DNA of 18,487 nt from Lentisphaeria bacterium UBA1784 (GCA_002315455.1 DCGG01000055.1:4274-22760), one strand, 5' to 3'; numbered from the stretch's first letter, positions 6,810 to 14,317 are shown. Notes: generated by a model not told the origin, from the sequence alone. A program made the numbers and translations.

Positions 6810-8411
6810 ATGATCATCAAGAAACTCAATTCCGTGTGCCACAAACACAGCCGGGTGCTGTGGGGCATCATCACGGTCATCATCATCATCGCCTTCGTCG
6901 GGTTCTTCACTCCGGGCCAGTTCGGATTCGGTGATTTCGGTCCGGATGGAATACGGGTCGGCACCGCTTTCGGAAAGAAAGTGACTTACGGAGAGCTCCG
7001 CACCCTTGCCAATCAGCTCCAGATCCTGAGTTTCGGACGCCGGACGGACTTCACGGAGCGCCAGCTCTTCGAGTACTATTGCCAGCTCGCCAAGGCGGAA
7101 TCCATGGGACTTGCGGTCAGCGACAAGGAGGTCGCCGCCGTCCTGCGGCAGGTGCCGGAGTTTCAGGAAAACGGAAAATTCAGCATCACAAAGTACCGGG
7201 ATCTGCTGAAGCGTTTCCGCGTTGAGGAGGCTGATTTCAATGCGGCTTTCCGCAATCAGATCCTGCTGAACAAACTTCGTCTCAGCATGGTGAGCGGGAT
7301 TACCGCCACCCCGGGCGAGGTCCAGGAGATGTACCGGCAGATGAATACCGGATATCTGGTGAATATCGCCGAGTTTCCTGCCGCAAAATACCTCGCGTCC
7401 GTGAAGGTTACGGCGGCCGGGACCAAGGAGTATTTCGAGAAGAACCGAAACCGCTATCTGCTCCCCGGCTCCTTCGAAGCGCTGGTGGTGGAATTCCCCA
7501 ACCGCAACTATGTTCAGGAGGCCGGGAAATTGGCCACCTCCAATGCGCTGGAGCAGTACTACCGCGCCAACAGCGCCAAGTTCGTGGATAAGGACGGCAA
7601 GGCCCGCACCTATGCCGCGGCGGAGAAGGACGTCCGCAGTGAATTCGTGAAAGCCGCCAGCAGGGATCTTGCCCGCCGCGCCGCCTACAAGTTTGCAACC
7701 GACGTCTATGAGCCGATCCAGGAAGCGGCGCCCCAGCAGCGGACGGCGCTGTTCCTCGCCTCCGCCGCCAAGGCGAAAGTTGCGGTGATCCGGACGGGCA
7801 AGGTGAATTTTGACGCCAATGCCGCTGGGACTGTGAAATCCCGCCAGCTTGTCATCGATCTGGCTTCGACCCCCGCAGGGCGGCTGGCCTCTGAATCCTC
7901 CGACGAGCAGGCCGCATACATCGGCTTTGTCACCGCCCGGACGGAACCCCGGCAGGCAGAATTTTTCGAGGTCTCCCGGAAGGTCCAGGCGGACTATTCC
8001 ATGACTTTGGCCAAAAAGGCGGCGTTCGATGCCGCATCCAAGGCTCAGGCTGCGCTGATGGCGGAAAAGGCCATCCCTACCCGGATCAAAGCCTTCAAGA
8101 CGCTGAAGGGGTGCACGTTCAAGAGCGTCACCTTCAAGCCCTCCGACGAGAAACTGGATCAGAACAGCGCCGTTGCGGCTATGTCCGCCATGCAGTTAGC
8201 CACAGGAGAAGTCGGCAAACCGCTTGCTGATGGCAACGGTGCGGCCATCGTCCTGCTGGAGAAGCGCATCCCGGCCGACATGGCTGGGTTCGCCAAGGAG
8301 AAAGATCAGTATACCTTCGGCTGCCGCATGGCGAAATACCAGCAGGCGGAACAGAAGCTTATGTACGATATCGCCTCCCAGTGCCGTTTCGAGTTGAACG
8401 ATCGCCGGTGA
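6810..8411 (+). CDS. PpiD/SurA-N-like membrane-anchored periplasmic chaperone without evident parvulin domain
   Basis: A 533-residue protein with a short basic N-terminus, a hydrophobic anchor at about 17-36 and a large extracytoplasmic part. Residues 45-180 look like the SurA_N/PpiD chaperone fold: VTYGELRTLANQ, then FQENGKFSITKYRDLLKR followed by a helix with ILLNKLRLS and TPGEVQEMYRQM. Residues 200-235 resemble the segment leading into the PPIase domain of PpiD. I cannot find the Gly-rich parvulin signature afterwards, so prolyl isomerase activity is doubtful and a holdase/chaperone role is inferred. The gap from cdaR is 46 nt, with AGGAAAGGA 11 nt before the ATG. Databases may label it peptidylprolyl isomerase; I cannot tell whether it is functionally tied to cdaAR. 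Confidence 0.7.
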   Translation: MIIKKLNSVCHKHSRVLWGIITVIIIIAFVGFFTPGQFGFGDFGPDGIRVGTAFGKKVTYGELRTLANQLQILSFGRRTDFTERQLFEYYCQLAKAESMGLAVSDKEVAAVLRQVPEFQENGKFSITKYRDLLKRFRVEEADFNAAFRNQILLNKLRLSMVSGITATPGEVQEMYRQMNTGYLVNIAEFPAAKYLASVKVTAAGTKEYFEKNRNRYLLPGSFEALVVEFPNRNYVQEAGKLATSNALEQYYRANSAKFVDKDGKARTYAAAEKDVRSEFVKAASRDLARRAAYKFATDVYEPIQEAAPQQRTALFLASAAKAKVAVIRTGKVNFDANAAGTVKSRQLVIDLASTPAGRLASESSDEQAAYIGFVTARTEPRQAEFFEVSRKVQADYSMTLAKKAAFDAASKAQAALMAEKAIPTRIKAFKTLKGCTFKSVTFKPSDEKLDQNSAVAAMSAMQLATGEVGKPLADGNGAAIVLLEKRIPADMAGFAKEKDQYTFGCRMAKYQQAEQKLMYDIASQCRFELNDRR

Positions 8412-8419
8412 TCGTGCCG

Positions 8420-8447
8420 TTGAATTTGGATTAGAAAAGTCTATATT
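8420..8447 (+). promoter_or_regulatory. probable speD promoter
   Basis: TTGAAT (8420-8425), 16 nt, TATATT (8442-8447). The hexamers match those of the rpsB promoter exactly. Transcription would begin around 8454, only about 8 nt before the ATG at 8463 or 30 nt before the in-frame ATG at 8484. No Shine-Dalgarno sequence precedes either ATG. Confidence 0.55.
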
Positions 8448-8462
8448 GTCTATGTTGACGGA

Positions 8463-9284
8463 ATGACTTTGCCGGTTGCTGAAATGACAGATGAGATCAG
8501 AGTAAAAGAGCCAGAGGTCTTCGCCCTGGGGCGGCAGGTGACTGCTGATTTCTATGATTGCGATCCGAAGGTCCTCGCGGATGCAGGGGAGATGAAGCGC
8601 ATCTTCATCGCTGCGGCCAAGGCCTCCGGCGCGACGGTGGTGGATTCGGTCTTTCACCTTTTCGAGCCGCAGGGAGTCAGCGGGGTCGTGGTGATCAGCG
8701 AGTCCCATTTCGCGGTCCATGCGTGGCCGGAGTATGATTACGCCGCCGTCGACATTTTCACCTGCGGCGACTCCATTGATTTCGATGTGGCGGTCTCCGA
8801 ACTCGCAAAGGGGATGCGGAGCCGGGATTGGCGGGTGACGCCGCCTCTTCGCCGCGGAGTTGTGGCCGGCGGGGCCGTTTCCCGGAATATGGCGCCGACC
8901 CGGGTGGAACCGGGCAGGACCACTTTGTCATGGGAGAAACTGTTTCGTTCCAGCGGTGCGTCTGCTCTCGTGGTCGCGATGGATATCTACGATTGTTCCC
9001 GGCTGGACCTGCGGGACAATCCCGGATTGCAGGATTTTCTGCGGAAGTTTCTGCCGTCTCTCGATTTGAAATGCAAAGGAAAACTCTGTTCTTACGGAGA
9101 AGAACAACGTTTTGAACAGCCTCTTTTGCAGGGGCATCTCTTCGGCCGTTTTTCCGTGGAGAAGCAGGCTGTGTATTTGGAACTGGAACTCACTGAGTTC
9201 CGGGAACCCCGCGAGGCCGCGGAAGAGGCCATGCGGGAACTCGGCGGAAAATATTATCGGATCCAACCCCGGTTGCGGCCCTGA
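8463..9284 (+). CDS. speD: S-adenosylmethionine decarboxylase with C-terminal degenerate second AdoMetDC-like domain
   Basis: Pyruvoyl-dependent enzyme that makes decarboxylated AdoMet, the aminopropyl donor for spermidine. The 273-residue protein is about twice the usual class 1b length. Domain 1 (about 20-132) has the self-cleavage site Glu80-Ser81, then His86 and Cys101; the spacing Ser+5 and Ser+20 equals that of Ser63/His68/Cys83 in the Thermotoga maritima enzyme. Domain 2 (about 165-270) repeats the fold: MDIYDCSRLDLRDNPGLQDF resembles ADFYDCDPKVLADAGEMKRI of domain 1, and the strand-helix stretch around 225-260 parallels the catalytic stretch, but Ser, His and Cys are missing. No speE is in the window. 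The start could be 8463 or 8484; neither has a ribosome site. Domain 1 is certain; domain 2 is inference from internal similarity. Confidence 0.88.
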   Translation: MTLPVAEMTDEIRVKEPEVFALGRQVTADFYDCDPKVLADAGEMKRIFIAAAKASGATVVDSVFHLFEPQGVSGVVVISESHFAVHAWPEYDYAAVDIFTCGDSIDFDVAVSELAKGMRSRDWRVTPPLRRGVVAGGAVSRNMAPTRVEPGRTTLSWEKLFRSSGASALVVAMDIYDCSRLDLRDNPGLQDFLRKFLPSLDLKCKGKLCSYGEEQRFEQPLLQGHLFGRFSVEKQAVYLELELTEFREPREAAEEAMRELGGKYYRIQPRLRP

Positions 9285-9322
9285 TGACTGTTGCATAAAC
9301 AACCATATCCAAGGAGGAAAAA

Positions 9323-9553
9323 ATGGAAGATTTGAACAAGAAGATCACGGCGCGTCTTGAGGAATTGCGTGCTTGCCTTCAGGCGGATGGCGGAGACCTC
9401 GAGATCGTCGCCATCGAAGGAAAACTGGTAAAATTACGGCTCCGCGGCGCCTGCGGCGGTTGTCCCCATGCCGCCATGACCATCAAGGGCGGTCTGGAGC
9501 GCATCCTGCGTGACGAGATCGATCCTGAGATCACCATTGAGCGCGTGCTCTGA
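9323..9553 (+). CDS. NifU C-terminal-domain (Nfu-type) iron-sulfur scaffold
   Basis: A 76-residue single-domain protein matching the NifU-like Fe-S scaffold domain: ADGGDLEIV at 21-29, then RGACGGCPHA with Cys44 and Cys47 as the CxxC pair that binds a cluster between two subunits, then a helix containing TIKGGLERILR. The family carries Fe-S clusters to apoproteins in the cytoplasm. The A-type N-terminal domain of NfuA is absent. AAGGAGG (9311-9317) lies 5 nt before the ATG, one of the strongest ribosome sites in the window. The gene sits 38 nt after speD and just before a terminator. Confidence 0.93.
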   Translation: MEDLNKKITARLEELRACLQADGGDLEIVAIEGKLVKLRLRGACGGCPHAAMTIKGGLERILRDEIDPEITIERVL

Positions 9554-9570
9554 TCTCTGTTGACGTTACA

Positions 9571-9606
9571 AAAAGCCCGGAACTGTTTTCACGGTTCCGG
9601 GCTTTT
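9571..9606. terminator. bidirectional intrinsic terminator
   Basis: AAAAGCCCGGAAC (9571-9583) pairs perfectly with GTTCCGGGCTTTT (9594-9606). Further pairs inside extend the stem to 16 bp (one T-G) with a TTTC loop. A T-run follows on both strands, so it can end the nfu transcript (plus) and the GH123-like transcript (minus), which converge here. Confidence 0.9.
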
Positions 9607-9624
9607 GCTTGCGTCCCGTAAGGC

Positions 9625-11295
9625 TCAAACGGTTTGCTGAGAGAGTTTTTCTGCGATCCGTCTGCGAAGAGAAAGCAGAAACTCCGGATCGTCGGGCCAG
9701 TTGTGGATCGTCAGCGGTTCGGAGCGTCCCTCGTTGATCACGGCGAGGACCGCTTCCCGTCCGATGCGTCGTTCCAGCAGTTGCAGGGCACGGAGGTCCT
9801 GCAATCCCTCGGAAAAGACCTCGTAGTTGGCGCAGTCCAGCGGTTTCCCGTCCTCGCCGGGCAGGACCATGAAGGCGGTCCCGACCCCGTAGACCCGGGA
9901 GAGTTGCCGGATGTCCAGCGGATCAAGATGCCGCCGGGAGAGGGTGCTGTACCAGAAGTTGTATCCCCACTGCAGAAATCCATCCATTTTGAGCAGATAG
10001 AGCATCACTCCGAGAATGCGGTTCCGCAGGGGGCTCGTTCCGAGTTTGCGGTTGGACAGACGACCCTCCCAGTCGCCGCTGTAATAGCACCAGCGCTCCG
10101 GGAGTTCCCGGCCGGCGAAGCGGTCCATGTGGGAGGTGGTCGGCACCGGGACGTCCACCAGTCCCTGGTCGTAGAAATCGGGACGGCTGAGCGCGTCCAG
10201 CGTGCGGACCCCGGGAGGAAGCAGGGCGCGCACGAACTTGGCGCCCTTTCCATAGAACTCCAAATGTTTCAGCCCCGGCTCGTCGGAGAGGTGAACGTAA
10301 ACGTCTTCGCAGGGAACGCCGCACCGCTTGAAAAATGCGAAGAGGGCAGGGAACAGCTGTTGCAGGAAGGAACGGTACTCCGCGGAATCCGACGCCACGT
10401 CCCAGCCAAAACGGCGGACCTCATTGCCTTTTTTTCTGACCATGATCTTGGGGGTGAACTCCGCGCCCCACTGGGTGAAGATATGGGAGAGCGAGAACTT
10501 GCGGATTCCGGCGGTTCGAGCAAGTTCGATCCACTTTTTCAGCCTGCGGAAATCGAAGCGGTAGCGTCCCTTTTCTTCGGAGACGATCAGCAGTTGAGCG
10601 GTGGGGCGTTCGCCTCCGGGGAGGGTATCCAGCGGAACGGTCCACAGCGGCGTCAGAAGTGAATCCATGCCATGCATTGCCATGTTTTTGAAGTAGTTGC
10701 CGATGATGCGCCAGTGCTCCTTCGACCAGCATTTCACCTTGTAGTGAGTCATGAGGCAGTCCGCATAGAACCAGTGTTCGCAGACCAGTTTCTGCGGAGG
10801 AAGCACCGCCGGAAAGATCTTTACCGGAAGGTTCATGGAGTGGGGGCCATCCCATTGGGTATCGATAAGGACCCGGGTGAAGAGGTCCACCTTCAACTCC
10901 GATTCGCCGGGACGGCAATTCTTCGGCAGATCCAGCGTGATCCAGAAGGCGACCGCCGCGTTCCCCCCCATTTGGAGTTCCTCATCATCCGAAAGAACTC
11001 CGGGGAAAAGTCCCGGTTCGTGGGTGATGACGTCTGGGTCTGCCGGTTCGGCTGGCGAGAGGCAGGGAATGTAGTCCATCACCCGGACGCTGGCGTACTT
11101 CGCCAGTGGACCGGAGATTTTCAGTTTGGCGTGGGAATAGTATGAATCAATGCAGACTACCTGAAAGTGAATTCTCTCGCCCCGGAATCCCTCCAGCGTC
11201 CCGCATTCGGGATACTCCAGACGACCCGGCAGGACCGCTTCCAAAGGTCCGACGATCTGCGCTTTCCCATAGGGAATGGTACAACTCTGACTCAT
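9625..11295 (-). CDS. GH123/DUF4091-type glycoside hydrolase-like protein
   Basis: A 556-residue protein. The N-terminal part (about 1-165) is a beta-sandwich-like region, followed by a (beta/alpha)-barrel-like catalytic region (about 170-460) of the DUF4091/GH123_cat type. The paired acidic residues Asp338-Glu339 in VHLSDEP match the catalytic Asp-Glu of GH123 beta-N-acetylgalactosaminidases. Further on come the family-typical CYYSGDWE, LRNRILGVMLY and GFLQWGYNFW. There is no signal peptide, so it is predicted cytoplasmic and would act on imported saccharides; the true substrate is unknown, as most DUF4091 proteins are uncharacterised. AAAAGGAG lies 7 nt before the ATG. It has its own promoter, downstream of the tsf terminator, and no sugar transporter is adjacent. 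Confidence 0.8.
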   Translation of the reverse strand: MSQSCTIPYGKAQIVGPLEAVLPGRLEYPECGTLEGFRGERIHFQVVCIDSYYSHAKLKISGPLAKYASVRVMDYIPCLSPAEPADPDVITHEPGLFPGVLSDDEELQMGGNAAVAFWITLDLPKNCRPGESELKVDLFTRVLIDTQWDGPHSMNLPVKIFPAVLPPQKLVCEHWFYADCLMTHYKVKCWSKEHWRIIGNYFKNMAMHGMDSLLTPLWTVPLDTLPGGERPTAQLLIVSEEKGRYRFDFRRLKKWIELARTAGIRKFSLSHIFTQWGAEFTPKIMVRKKGNEVRRFGWDVASDSAEYRSFLQQLFPALFAFFKRCGVPCEDVYVHLSDEPGLKHLEFYGKGAKFVRALLPPGVRTLDALSRPDFYDQGLVDVPVPTTSHMDRFAGRELPERWCYYSGDWEGRLSNRKLGTSPLRNRILGVMLYLLKMDGFLQWGYNFWYSTLSRRHLDPLDIRQLSRVYGVGTAFMVLPGEDGKPLDCANYEVFSEGLQDLRALQLLERRIGREAVLAVINEGRSEPLTIHNWPDDPEFLLSLRRRIAEKLSQQTV

Positions 11296-11329
11296 GCCGC
11301 AACTCCTTTTTTTTCAGGTTCCCCGCTGT

Positions 11330-11358
11330 AATATAGGTCAGGATGGAGCAAAAAACAA
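11330..11358 (-). promoter_or_regulatory. probable promoter of the GH123-like gene
   Basis: On the minus strand, TTGTTT (11358-11353), 17 nt, TATATT (11335-11330). It lies between the tsf terminator and the gene and predicts a leader of about 28 nt. The -10 box equals those before gyrA, rpsB and speD. Confidence 0.5.
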
Positions 11359-11370
11359 GAGAAAATGAAA

Positions 11371-11398
11371 AAGAGAGCCGGAAAAATCCGACTCTCTT
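11371..11398 (-). terminator. intrinsic terminator of rpsB-tsf
   Basis: Read on the minus strand, AAGAGAGTCGGA pairs with TCCGGCTCTCTT (12 bp, one T-G pair) around a TTTT loop, followed by a T-rich tail. It lies about 30 nt past the tsf stop. Confidence 0.88.
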
Positions 11399-11426
11399 CA
11401 GAGATACTTTATTCAGCGGAGACCGG

Positions 11427-12236
11427 TCAGATCTCTTCGCCGACGGCCCAGCGGATCATCCGTTTGACCTTGAGTCCGGGGCAGAGCTTGGCCAGAGTGG
11501 TCTTGTCGTCCTTCACCCAGGCCTGATCCATCAGGCAGACCTCGGAGAAATAACGCTGGACCTTGCCGGCCAAGATCTTGTCGAGGATGTTTGCGGGCTT
11601 GCTGGCCAGTTTGGGATCGGAGGCCAGAGCGATCTCTTTCTCTTTGGCGATGACCTCGGCCGGGACCTGAGAGGCATCGATGTACTCGGGGCTGAAGGCC
11701 GCGATGTGCATGCAGATGTCATTGAGGATCGAAGCATCCTTGACGTTTTCGGCCTCAATCATCACGGTGATCCGGCCATCCATGTGATGGTAGCCGGCGA
11801 ACACGCTGGAACCGTTGCTCACCCACTTGGCGGCACGGCGGATCTGCATGTTCTCGCCGATGGTGGCGATATTGCTGGTCAGTTCGGCGGCTTCAGCCTC
11901 ATTGACGGCGGCGGTCACGTCACCCTCGCCGGAAACCTTGGCCGCCGCGGCGGCGATATTCTTCACCAGATTGGCGAACTTATCGGTCTTGGCGGCGAAG
12001 TCCGTCTCGCAGAGGACCTCCACGATGGCGGCGTTCTTGCCGTCGATCGCGGTCCAGACGCGACCCTGATTGGTGCTACGTCCGGATTTCTTCTCGGCCT
12101 TGGCGATGCCGGACTTCCGGAGGTTCTCAATGGCCTTCTCCATGTCGCCGTCGGCAGCGACCAGAGCCTTTTTGCAATCCATCATGCCGGCGCCGGTCTT
12201 CTCCCGGAGCTCGGAAACCATTTTCGCGGTAATCAT
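11427..12236 (-). CDS. tsf: elongation factor Ts
   Basis: Nucleotide exchange factor that recycles EF-Tu. The ATG at 12236 gives 269 residues. It has AAAGGTG 6 nt upstream and begins MITAKMVSELREKTGAGMMD, the classic EF-Ts N-terminus; a GTG three codons earlier would place the start inside the ribosome site. The UBA-like domain is about 1-45 with DCKKAL and the core contains ETDFAAKTDKF, equivalent to the EF-Tu-contacting TDFV motif. It follows rpsB by 34 nt, the conserved rpsB-tsf arrangement, and ends before a strong terminator. Confidence 0.97.
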   Translation of the reverse strand: MITAKMVSELREKTGAGMMDCKKALVAADGDMEKAIENLRKSGIAKAEKKSGRSTNQGRVWTAIDGKNAAIVEVLCETDFAAKTDKFANLVKNIAAAAAKVSGEGDVTAAVNEAEAAELTSNIATIGENMQIRRAAKWVSNGSSVFAGYHHMDGRITVMIEAENVKDASILNDICMHIAAFSPEYIDASQVPAEVIAKEKEIALASDPKLASKPANILDKILAGKVQRYFSEVCLMDQAWVKDDKTTLAKLCPGLKVKRMIRWAVGEEI

Positions 12237-12270
12237 TGTTGTCACCTTTCGTCAAAACTGTTCCGGTTGA

Positions 12271-13233
12271 TCACTTGGCCTCTTCCGCAGGAGCGGCGGC
12301 TTCCTTCTCGGCCTTGGGGGCCTTGGCAGCGGTGGTCTTGGACGCGGCGGCCTTGCGGGGCTTGGCGGCAGGCTTGTCGGTTTTTTCCGCTTTCTCGGCC
12401 TTTTCGGCCTTGTCGGCGGTGGCCTTGCGGGGAGCACGCTTCGGCTTGGCGGCGGCTTCCTTCTCGGCCTTCTCGGCGTCATCGGCGTTCTCCTGGGCGA
12501 CCTTCTTGGCGGCCTCGACGGCATCCCGTTCCTCGGCGACGCGTTTCAGATGAATCTCCTTGGCGATCTTGATGGCATCCCGGAAGACGGAGGTGATAAT
12601 CTCCACGGACTTCACGGCATCGTCATTGGCGGCGACGGGGAAATCCACGAGGGAGGGATCGCTGTTGGTGTCAACGATGGCAACGATGGGAATGTTGAGT
12701 TTGTTGGCCTCGCGGACGGCGTTCAGTTCGTTGAAAACGTCGATGACGATGAGGGCGGCGGGAAGCTTCTTCATGGCGGCAATGCCGTCCAAATCCCGGT
12801 GGAGTTTCTCGGCGCGGCGGGTAAGTCCGGCGACTTCCTTCTTCTTCATGGAGTTGATGGCATCGGAATTGAGGATGCCGTCGATCTCGGCCATCTTGTT
12901 GATGCTGCCGCGAATCGTGACGTTATTGGTGAGAGTTCCGCCCAGCCAGCGCTCGGAGACGGAGAACATCCCGGTCTCTTCAGCCAGAGCCTTGACGGTA
13001 TCCCGGATTTGACGTTTGGTGCCGACGAAGAGAACGTCTCCGCCGTTGGCAACAGTGCGCTGCAGGAAGTTGCAGGCATCGGCAATCTGGTGCATGGTCT
13101 TGGTCAGATCAATGATGCTGATGCCGTTCTTGGTACCGTAGACGAAATGCTTCATCTTGGGGTTCCAGCGACGGGTCTGGTGTCCGAAGTGACAACCGGC
13201 TTCAAGAAGATCGTTGATCGTGATTTTCGCCAT
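12271..13233 (-). CDS. rpsB: 30S ribosomal protein S2 with long Lys/Ala/Glu-rich tail
   Basis: Small-subunit protein S2. Residues 1 to about 230 are a normal S2: LLEAGCHFGHQTRRWNPKM near the N-terminus, FVGTKRQ, SERWLGGTLTN and the C-terminal signature IVDTNSDPSLVDFPVAANDDA. The protein continues to 320 residues with a low-complexity extension (about 232-320) of repeated AEKAEK, KPKRAPRK and KAAASK-type units, predicted disordered; E. coli S2 has 241 residues. AAAGGA lies 10 nt before the ATG. The leader is about 140 nt (see the separate entry). The codons are strongly C/G-ended, as expected for a highly expressed gene. Confidence 0.97.
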   Translation of the reverse strand: MAKITINDLLEAGCHFGHQTRRWNPKMKHFVYGTKNGISIIDLTKTMHQIADACNFLQRTVANGGDVLFVGTKRQIRDTVKALAEETGMFSVSERWLGGTLTNNVTIRGSINKMAEIDGILNSDAINSMKKKEVAGLTRRAEKLHRDLDGIAAMKKLPAALIVIDVFNELNAVREANKLNIPIVAIVDTNSDPSLVDFPVAANDDAVKSVEIITSVFRDAIKIAKEIHLKRVAEERDAVEAAKKVAQENADDAEKAEKEAAAKPKRAPRKATADKAEKAEKAEKTDKPAAKPRKAAASKTTAAKAPKAEKEAAAPAEEAK

Positions 13234-13307
13234 TTTAACGGCATCCTTTCTGTTGCGCGCGCTTTGTCAGAGATTTGCAAGCCCGCTTTGGTTTGGTCAT
13301 ACGGACA

Positions 13308-13338
13308 GGGACCGATCTTTCTCATTTTTTGAGATCCC
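13308..13338 (-). promoter_or_regulatory. hairpin in the rpsB leader, possible autoregulatory element
   Basis: On the minus-strand transcript, TCTCA and TGAGA form a 5-bp stem with an AAAAA loop, enclosed by an outer GGGA/TCCC stem. It lies about 35 nt into a leader of roughly 140 nt between the predicted start near 13373 and the rpsB ATG. rpsB leaders in other bacteria bind S2 for feedback control; such a role here is inference. It lacks a T-run after the stem, so it is not a terminator. Confidence 0.35.
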
Positions 13339-13379
13339 GTTCCGCTGCGATCACATGCCCTACTGGTGCACGTTCCGAT

Positions 13380-13408
13380 AATATACTCCGCTTTCCCTTG
13401 AAATTCAA
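13380..13408 (-). promoter_or_regulatory. probable rpsB-tsf promoter
   Basis: On the minus strand, TTGAAT (13408-13403), 17 nt, TATATT (13385-13380, extended to TATATTAT). It is a strong match, as expected for a ribosomal protein operon. The rest of the 223-bp spacer up to the araC-type gene contains no gene or terminator that I can see. Confidence 0.65.
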
Positions 13409-13456
13409 CCGGTTTCCGTTTTTTTTGCAAGGATTTTCTGGAATTTTATCCGCTGA

Positions 13457-14296
13457 TCAGAGATGGAGGCGGTATTGTCCGGGACTGATGCCGAAAAAAA
13501 GTTTGAATCGCCGGGCAAAATGATATTCGTCGGCGTACCCCAGCGACAGTGCGATCCTGCGCAGGCCGGAGCGGTCGGAGGCGAGCATTTCCGCGGCCCG
13601 GCGCAGTTTCAACTGCTCACAATACTCCTTGGGATTGGCGCCCGTAAGCGCGTGAAAGTGTCTCCGGAACCGGGGGACGGTCAGGTTGCAGAGTGCGGCC
13701 ATCTCCTCTACCGTCCACCAGCGTTCCGGGGAGTTGCGGACGTGTTCCAGAATCCGCGCTACCGGGTTCTCCCCGAGCGGAGGCAGATGACGGAGATCGC
13801 TGATCTGTACCAGAAGCCGTTGAAGTTCCAGCACCGCGTGGACCTGCGCATCCGCGGAAGGATCGGAAAAAAGCCTTTTTTTCGGCAGCAGCAGTTGATC
13901 CGGACCGAGCGGAAAGACTCCGTTCCGGATGACTCCCGCGGAAAACATCCCGTCGGCAATGGGCCCGAAAAAACGGAGCGCCTCTTCCTCGTAGGGGTGA
14001 CCAGCCCAGCCGCCGTAGCGGTTGACCATGCCCGGCGGGACCAGTACGGCATCTCCCTCTTCCATGATGACGTCGGTACCGTCGTCGAGGATGCAGCGGC
14101 CCCGTCCGCGCAACAGATGGGAGAGGCTGTAGAACTCGAAGATTCGTTCCGTACACTCCTGAAAACTGTCGGGCGGAGCGGTGTAGTGGCTGACTCCCAA
14201 AATAATCAATCCGTATTTCCGCTGCAGTTCCGGGATCGGGCCTATGCGGCGGTGCAATGATGGCTTTTTGTCATGATTCATGAACTTTTTATCCAT
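13457..14296 (-). CDS. AraC-family transcriptional regulator
   Basis: A 279-residue regulator. The N-terminal half (about 30-140) resembles the cupin-like ligand-sensing domain of AraC proteins, with ILDDGTDVIMEEGDAVLVPPG. The C-terminal half (about 180-279) is the two-helix-turn-helix AraC domain: TVEEMAALCNLTVPRFRRHF, then the second HTH ending in IALSLGYADEYHFARRFKLFFGISPGQYR. The first ATG (14296) lacks a Shine-Dalgarno sequence; a second ATG lies five codons later at 14281. It is divergent from a Gfo/Idh/MocA oxidoreductase, its most likely target. The inducer is unknown, probably a sugar or sugar derivative by analogy with similar pairs. No terminator separates it from the rpsB promoter downstream. 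Confidence 0.93.
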   Translation of the reverse strand: MDKKFMNHDKKPSLHRRIGPIPELQRKYGLIILGVSHYTAPPDSFQECTERIFEFYSLSHLLRGRGRCILDDGTDVIMEEGDAVLVPPGMVNRYGGWAGHPYEEEALRFFGPIADGMFSAGVIRNGVFPLGPDQLLLPKKRLFSDPSADAQVHAVLELQRLLVQISDLRHLPPLGENPVARILEHVRNSPERWWTVEEMAALCNLTVPRFRRHFHALTGANPKEYCEQLKLRRAAEMLASDRSGLRRIALSLGYADEYHFARRFKLFFGISPGQYRLHL

Positions 14297-14317
14297 TTAT
14301 TTTTGTTTTGTTTTGGG

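Noticed and set aside
9634..10662. 342-codon plus-strand open frame over the GH123-like gene
   Set aside because: Starts inside the terminator-proximal end of the opposite gene and shows no protein family features.
12350..12530. Repeated gcc/ttc/ttg-rich DNA that looks like a tandem repeat
   Set aside because: It is the coding DNA of the S2 Lys/Ala/Glu tail, not an independent repeat or CRISPR array.
11343..12572. 409-codon plus-strand open frame over tsf and rpsB
   Set aside because: Antisense shadow; its end is the low-complexity complement of the S2 tail.
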